Shown here piece by piece: positions 58,448 through 64,000 of a stretch of DNA of 64,000 nt (within the stretch, counting starts at the first letter, position 1; each line of letters starts with the position of its first letter). Below the pieces are notes generated by a model that saw nothing but the letters and a program-made list of their open reading frames with translations, had not been told where the DNA came from and did not search any database. This DNA comes from Euborellia annulipes. Lineage: Eukaryota > Arthropoda > Insecta > Dermaptera > Anisolabididae. Where the stretch lies: NCBI GenBank assembly GCA_023213315.1, contig JAKCPI010001798.1, positions 33,508 to 97,507 on the forward strand, read 5' to 3'. The position numbers and the translations under genes were made by a program.

Positions 58448-58579
58448 TATATGGGCCCTGTTATGCATTAGTGTGTCAAGCGCCAAAAAATTAAAAATGA
58501 AAACAAAAAACCTTAATGTTAATTTTCTCAAAACTCCTAGGTGGCGCTTGGCACACTAATGCGTAACAGGGTCCATATA
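58448..58579. mobile_element. compact fold-back, TA-flanked
   Basis: TGGGCCCTGTTATGCATTAG...AAGCGCCA and TGGCGCTTGG...CTAATGCGTAACAGGG form about 36-bp arms with few mismatches. TATA flanks both outer ends. It is non-coding. A Tc1/mariner-type TA target is possible. Confidence 0.75.
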
Positions 58580-58702
58580 CGCCACTGCTGTAATCCTGTT
58601 GATCTTTATCAACAATTCTTTTTTCAAAAATCTATCGAAAATATTATATTTAAAATTAAATAGTTTAACTAATTTAATAATTAACAAATTCAAATTTCTA
58701 AA

Positions 58703-58897
58703 AGTGCGTTTACACAAAGTGCGAACGCTCTCCTCGTACTATTCCCTCTATACTATAATTTACTTCCCTTTTAGAACAGAACTCACAAGGTAATACGGTC
58801 CTAGGAGATTAAAAGATTTTGATCAGCTTTGTAGTGAAAAAGTGAAGTAAATTAAATAGGGAGAGTAGAATGAGAATTTGTTTTGTGTAAACGCACC
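58703..58897. mobile_element. MITE with GGTGCG-type ends, diverged
   Basis: AGTGCGTTTACACAAA at the left and TTTGTGTAAACGCACC at the right are inverted repeats. Subterminal AATTTACTTCCCTTTT / AAAAAGTGAAGTAAATT also pair. The ends resemble those of the elements at 9052 and 45584. The TTAA duplication is not preserved (AAAA / TTGA). Confidence 0.75.
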
Positions 58898-59615
58898 TTG
58901 ATATACACAAAAATAATTTCCTGAAATATTTTAAATCTTTCTTCAAAAGAAAAGAATTAGTGCCGATGGGTGGAGATTTCTCGGGTATAATAATCCCGGC
59001 TGTGAAAAAGCAACCCTCAGCGAAGACTAATTAACACGCGAATTGTTTTTTTGGGAGGACCGCCTGCTGTTTTATCGCGTGATTTCAATTCGCTCAATGT
59101 CACATTTGCTTGCATGCAATGAAAACCTCCTGGCTAAATTTATATGTATTATTATTCACTCACTATCATCGAATACGATAGAAAGGGCTGTTACTGCTGC
59201 TGTTGCTGCTGGTGGCTATAGAAAATGAAGCATATGAAACTCACTCACCCCCCCCCCCCCCCATACTCTCCTTCCCCGATGGCTTTTCTATTATCAAACC
59301 AGAAGAGAGTTTATTCATGTAAAAATACTACGAATCATATTTCCGAAATATTGCACTCTTTATTTATTGTTAAAAAAAAGAATTCATTCATTTGCAAGAA
59401 AATTCATTTATAAAATCCATTGATTAAATTGGGGAGATTATTAAAAAAAAAAATATTACTAGAGAAAAATATCTTTCATCTAAAATAAACTAAAGCTGAT
59501 TTCATCGAAACGAATATAAATCCCTATACCGTGTTTTAATTTTATATAATCAAGAAAATGTTTTTGTTCTAAAAAATAAACATTAAATTAAGAATTTTAA
59601 TTTACCTTCTAAAAA
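58898..59615. other. gene-free spacer
   Basis: A unique GC-richer block at 58955-59110 and a TGCTGCTGTTGCTGCTGG stretch at 59195 are unexplained. The frames at 59043-59413 have no domain. Confidence 0.4.
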
Positions 59616-60283
59616 AATCTGGTGTGACTGGTCGTACAACCTACCAAAGTTAAGAGAAAGTTGTGTTATGGGCTTGTCACACCAGATTTTTTGTGTCGAC
59701 ATATACAGTATTTAGTTTCCGCCAATATATTAGAATTTAAGAATGTCAAATATATAAACATGGAAAATTATTTTTGTTACCATGGCAACCATTTCTCCTA
59801 TCTTCCCTATGAAATACAAGAGTAAAGTGTGCTTCAAACAATTTTGAGAGCAGAATGAGAATATACATTTGAAAGAGCATCTAAAAAATAATTGATTTTT
59901 GAATTTTAATCAAAATCGTTAGAGATAATTTTGAGAAAATTGAAAAAAATAAACTGAAAAAGTACATCCATAAAGTACTAGTACTCTTTGGCCTATTTTT
60001 TAATCAAAAGCTTATTTTCTCGCCTCAGGAGGGTACCGAATTTAAATATACAATTTCAATCTTCTAGCTTTTTTTTTTCTTTCTTGAGATATTTTGTTTA
60101 GACGCACCCCCACACACACAGACACAGATCATGTTTTGAAAACCACTTTTTTGGATTAAATGGACCTTAAAACGTGTATATCCTTCAAAATCTCGACTTC
60201 AAATTTTTGACATGAATCCATTACTTTCTATATACCGGTATATGTATATTAACATATTCCGGTATATATAGGTAAGAGAAAGT
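59616..60283 (-). mobile_element. R1 repeat, full-length, diverged
   Basis: The minus strand carries all blocks: right-end hairpin (one arm eroded), GTCGACATATAC, TTACCATGGCAACC, AGTAAAGTACTAGTACTC, a short CA tract, an altered GAGGTCC block (GACCTTAAAACG on plus) and the left-end hairpin with an expanded TA/CCGG loop. Confidence 0.85.
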
Positions 60284-60997
60284 AATACTCATCTTGACTC
60301 AGAGATTCCCCTTTCACACGTGATGAGATACCACCCGAACTAAAGCAGGAATTTTTCCTCTATTTTTATCCAAGTCTTGCTTTTCCTTCCTTCGGGCTGC
60401 CAACAACCCGGATTTTTCCCTTCTCATTATTTACAATACCGACTCCAAAATAAGGGAGTATGAAGGCAGTATGAATGGTTTTTGAGTTTTCGTTGACGAA
60501 AAAATTACCACATACAGACACACGCCACACACAGACATCATTCCAAAAACTACTTAAATGGATTCAGGGGACCTCAAAACGCATTTTGGCAGCTTCAGTT
60601 CAATTTCGATTACATTAACTTTACCTGCCTAACCTATGGTTGGTGGGCAAAGTTAAAAATCATCATGTGTTCAGTAAGCTGAAAAACGATCAAGGTGAAT
60701 GACGATTCCAAAACGATGAGAAGATAAGTGTCATGTGGTTACGCTGGAGGTGATTTCGATTTCTACGCATCCGGAATCGAAAAGTTGGTTGCCTGTTCCG
60801 AGAAATGTTTACAGTCTCCTGGGGACTATTGGAAAAGTTAACTTCTATGTTGTATGTTGTTGTCTATATGTATGTGGTTTCATAAATGGTCATAACTGGG
60901 AAGTGTAACTTACTTTTTGATTCACCCTCGTATATTTTATTCACTTCTCGAACTGCCCTGATCTGCTCATCTACACCTAATATTTGTATATATAATA
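60284..60997. other. spacer with a distant R1 relative
   Basis: At 60549-60580 the R1 core ATTCAGGGGACCTCAAAACG is preserved exactly (minus-strand sense) next to CACACAGACATCATTCC-like sequence, but upstream and downstream sequence differs from R1. This may be a separate family sharing the core. No gene is seen. Confidence 0.5.
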
Positions 60998-61246
60998 CAA
61001 GGGCGGATACAAGTGGGGTGTAAAGGAGGTAATTACCCCCCCCCCTTAGATTTGAGAAAAAAATTGTATTTTTAATATAAAGTTTTAAAAACTATTTCTT
61101 AAATATTTGATTTGTATATGTATTCTGGTAAACAACTACATAATGCACCTTTAAATTACCGATATTAAGAAAAAATTGTGTGCTGTGCGACCAGTCACAC
61201 CATATTCCCCCTCCTCCCCCGAGAAACTCCTCTCGATCCGCCACTG
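60998..61246. mobile_element. hAT-type MITE with 8-bp TSD and embedded R1 hairpin arm
   Basis: CAAGGGCGGATACAAG and CTCTCGATCCGCCACTG are imperfect inverted ends. The TSD ATATAATA is exact at 60990-60997 and 61247-61254. The interior includes AAATTGTGTGCTGTGCG and CCAGTCACACCA (61165-61202), one arm of the R1 terminal hairpin. Confidence 0.85.
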
Positions 61247-62639
61247 ATATAATAATATGTGTGTGGTATATATTATATACCGTATATCTAGTGTCTAGTA
61301 CTGAGTTATCAAATTAATATATTTTTCATTCTTACAATTGTTAGATTAAAAAAAAAAGATTACAATTTTTTATCAGTCCTAAAAAAATATTTCTAACCTT
61401 AAAATGCCTAAATTATTTGAGACACAAATTTAAAGGCTCCTACATGCTTGATTATAATTTTAAATATTTCCAATATATTAATACAAAGAGAAGTATAGGC
61501 CTCTATTTAATATTAAAAGTGAGTTACCTCTTTATTTACTAAATGTATCATAAAGTATTAATTTATCAAAATTTATGAAAATCTTCAGTGAGTGCGAAAT
61601 TCGTAAATTGAATCTCCCCTTTCCCAAACACTTACCCTCGCTCTCTCGCTAATTAATTCCAGCAAGTTAGGGGCTAAATGCTTATATCCTGTCTTGGGGT
61701 TGAAGCTGATAGATAAAAGCCTTCCAATACAACAAGATATAATGTCTCTGTATTTATTAGGTAAGGCTTATCGGTCCAGGCCAACAATAGAATGCTATCT
61801 CAGTAACATTGTCATCTCAGGGTGAAAAACTTCTTTCTCTTCTCGGTGCCATTGATCAAAAGGAGGATTTCCGGCTTCCTAAAACAAAGACTCTCTATCG
61901 CCAAGGCCACTCTTATCATTCATACAGAGATAACGCCGCATTTTTCAAATTGCCTGGCTAAATGTCAGCGAGATAGCGTTTTTTTTTAAAGGATCAAAAG
62001 AATTATATCATCTACCTGCTTATGAAAAGAATAGAGAACGCCTTGTTTGCATTATTGATAGAATTTAATCAATCTTTTTTTTCTCTCTCTCTCATTTAGT
62101 ATTTTTGCTATTTCATTATTATTTCTAAAGAGCATTGAAAAGATTATTAATTCGCTACTCTATTCATGTTTGATTTAAAAAAAAAAGATTAAAAAGAATT
62201 CTAGCTAATTTATTTTAAAAAAAACTTTTTTTGTATGAGACATTATTGTTAATAGAGTATAATGACTTTCTATTTATTTCTATGGGTATAAAACGTCCGG
62301 AAGTTTATAGCGAAAGCGACTAACTTCCTTTTTCTTAGAGCCGGAATTAATGTTATCCTTCATTCACTCTTATATTTACTATCTTCAATGCCCCATTCAA
62401 AATATGTTTTTTCATCAATTTGCCAGTGACCTTTGTATTTTTATTTTTAATTATATTTATAATATGAATTTAAACAATACTTCAGGAGCATGAATCACGA
62501 TCCTTTTGAATTTTTTTTTTTTAAATTTTTTCCTTTGACTATCCGTCATAGGAATATATTTTTTATAATAAAATACATTAATACAAAACAGTAATACAAT
62601 ATATAAATATATATAATTTCCTTTTGGATTTAAATCTGA
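61247..62639. other. gene-free spacer with a unique GC-richer block
   Basis: 61620-61980 is less AT-rich, unique in the window and without a convincing frame. It is a candidate conserved non-coding block. The remainder is AT-rich. Confidence 0.4.
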
Positions 62640-62980
62640 AAATCCAATCCGATCCAGGATTTTCGGATCTGGATCGAAATCCTTTGTTTGCGAGATTCTT
62701 AGATCTGGATCGCAATCATTTTTTCTCTCTAAATCTAGGATCGAATTGCTAATCCTTTTAGAAGAGTTAGCACTCCTGGAACTTTGCGATCCTTTTCACA
62801 GGATTGCCAATCCTTTAAAGTTTTTTACTTTTCAATAAATATATCCTTATGATTCATCCAAACGCTTAAAAAATCAATTGCGGATCGGATTTTCGGATCT
62901 GAATTTGTGGATCCAAAAAGGATCTATGTTTGTCGAATCCTTTTGCAGCAGCTGGATCGGATTAGTAGATCGTGTAATAA
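62640..62980. repeat. GATC-dense degenerate repeat
   Basis: Thirteen GATC tetramers occur between 62651 and 62971, mostly as GGATC, GATCC or GGATCGGAT variants interspersed with AATCC. The spacing is irregular, so this is not a simple tandem repeat. It looks like a decayed minisatellite or the interior of an unknown element. Confidence 0.65.
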
Positions 62981-63056
62981 TCTAGGCTAAAATGAGCGAA
63001 CTATACTCGCATTTAAGTCAAAACAAAACTATTTATTTAGAATCCCTTTTAAGATT

Positions 63057-63324
63057 TTTTTTTTTTTTTTTTAAACATTCACACTTTTTCTGTCACACTC
63101 ACAATCACACACGCATTCACACAGTCTTTTCGGCAACTTAGGCCATTTAAGACTTTAGACGATAACCGTTATTTATTATTATACATATTGGGGTCCAGGC
63201 ATTCTTATTTAAGCCATTTGGTATCCAAATGCCTTATATAAAATCATCGGACTGCCTGGGGTCCGAACCCGCGACGTTTGGTATACGAGGTTAGCACGCT
63301 AACCTCTACGCCATGCCCCGAGGG
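63057..63324 (-). mobile_element. SINE-1, full-length copy
   Basis: Poly(A), core, body and an intact head with both boxes are present on the minus strand. The 13-bp TSD CCCTTTTAAGATT lies at 63044-63056 and 63325-63337. The right TSD overlaps the start of the 18-bp direct repeat that flanks the integrase remnant. Confidence 0.92.
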
Positions 63325-63331
63325 CCCTTTT

Positions 63332-63877
63332 AAGATTAACAATAGAAAAATATAACAATATATATAAGCTTCTTCGATCGTTAGCGACTACTACATTCCT
63401 CCCTTCTTTTCAAGACCGGGTTTCTTTCAACTGCACTCCTGTAGTCGTCTAGATACCGAGGCCGTTGTCTGTCCCTTTGAGGTCTGGTCCTTTCTCGTGA
63501 TTCTTGAGAGAGTCCGTCCTCTTCTTCTGCGTCCTGTCCATTTCCGTGCCGTGCGAAAATTTCTTCTAATCTCTCTAACATTTTATCGGTGGTTATCTTT
63601 TTCATAACCGCAATTTCCATGTAACGTGAATAATAATCCACTATAACTAATAAATTATGTCCCGATGGTAACGGTCTTTGGAAATCCACGGCGACATGTT
63701 CCCACGGTCTAGATGGCAATTCTGTCCTAACTGTAGGTTCGGGTGGATTCAATCGGGATGTTAGTTGACACCCTTTACACTCTTTGCAAATCTTCTCTAC
63801 ATCTTTGTCAATTTTCGCCCACCACACTTTACTTCTTATTAATTGTTTCATGCATGTTAAAGATTAACAATAGAAAA
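63332..63877. repeat. 18-bp direct repeats flanking the integrase fragment
   Basis: AAGATTAACAATAGAAAA occurs at 63332-63349 and 63860-63877 in the same orientation, bracketing the integrase remnant. The length is typical of a TSD made by target-primed reverse transcription, not of LTR-element integration (4-6 bp). No poly(A) is seen, so the mechanism is inferred. Confidence 0.7.
63378..63853 (-). pseudogene. Ty3/gypsy integrase fragment with internal deletion
   Basis: The minus-strand ATG frame of 156 codons begins inside the integrase zinc-binding domain. The two Cys of the HHCC motif are visible as CKECKGCQ, but the two His upstream are missing. It continues into the catalytic core with the first catalytic Asp in AVDFQRPLP and a DYYSRYMEI strand. 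At about residue 102 (FARHG) it jumps in frame to an Arg/Gln/Glu-rich tail of the kind found at the C-terminus of gypsy Pol (RPQRDRQRPRYLDDY) and stops. The second Asp and the Glu of DDE are absent, so it cannot be an active integrase. No LTR, reverse transcriptase or RNase H is present. The frame is otherwise uninterrupted, which suggests recent origin or constraint. Animal elements are the best match from memory of the family; no search was run. Confidence 0.85.
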
Positions 63878-63879
63878 AA

Positions 63880-64000
63880 AATCTGGTGTGACTGTCGCAC
63901 AGCACACAACTTTCTCTTACCTTCGGTAATCGAAAGTTGTGTTCTGTCACACCAGATTTTTCGTGTCGACATATATTTAGTTTCAGCCGATATATTAAAA
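63880..64000 (-). mobile_element. R1 repeat, cut by the window end
   Basis: The minus-strand terminal hairpin is present with the core GATTACCGAAGGTAAGAG in the element sense and slightly shortened outer arm (CTGTCACACC on plus). It is followed by GTCGACATATATTTAGTTTC. The remainder lies beyond the window. Confidence 0.85.

Noticed and set aside
1..64000. CRISPR array, prokaryotic operons, rRNA genes, telomeric repeats
   Set aside because: No regularly spaced direct repeats with unique spacers, no operon-like frames, no rRNA-like segments and no telomeric hexamer arrays were seen.

Overview
The window looks like AT-rich, gene-poor nuclear DNA from an animal, probably an invertebrate. I see no supported host gene, rRNA, functional tRNA, CRISPR array, operon or bacterial signal. 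The animal call rests on several tRNA-derived SINEs with poly(A) tails and target-site duplications (TSDs), a metazoan-style Ty3/gypsy integrase fragment, hAT-type and TTAA/TA-flanked non-autonomous DNA elements, and very long A/T-rich spacers. The 8-mer TAGGCCTA is far commoner than composition predicts. A crustacean or another aquatic invertebrate is a guess only. Nearly all the open reading frames are chance frames in repeats, and many lack an ATG. Layout: 1-10 kb has a SINE (1402-1673), a hAT MITE with a perfect 8-bp TSD (1993-2350), a TA-flanked fold-back element (3707-4223), the first copies of an abundant ~680-bp repeat here called R1 (AGAGAAAGT repeat), a GAA-tailed retroelement with an 18-bp TSD (7693-7936), and a TTAA-flanked fold-back (9052-9933). 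10-20 kb has a TIR element (11251-12115), a 43-bp tandem repeat (12632-12803), several fold-backs carrying a TGAWGAAG-stem-CGAAACGT hairpin, and a corrupted homopolymer tract (16.3-17.5 kb). 20-40 kb has R1 copies, a Stowaway-type MITE nested inside an R1 copy (22414-22690), SINEs, a perfect inverted repeat (23668-23821), a duplicated segment (28.9-29.6 kb) and more fold-backs. 40-56 kb has the densest R1 and SINE nesting, a second hAT MITE with an 8-bp TSD (46632-46886), and a tandem array built from an R1 internal module (54.4-54.95 kb). 56-64 kb has nested SINEs, three compact fold-backs, a third hAT MITE (60998-61246), a GATC-dense block (62.65-62.97 kb) and the gypsy integrase remnant (63378-63853), which lies between 18-bp direct repeats. 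The elements work as a stratigraphy of insertions rather than as a pathway: SINEs inside R1, R1 next to SINE tails, Stowaway inside R1, and an R1 hairpin inside a hAT MITE. The most unusual observation is that R1 ends in a ~85-bp hairpin whose asymmetric 18-bp core occurs in both orientations while the outer arms keep a fixed orientation, a flip/flop-like polymorphism. All coordinates, counts and matches are hand-read from the sequence.
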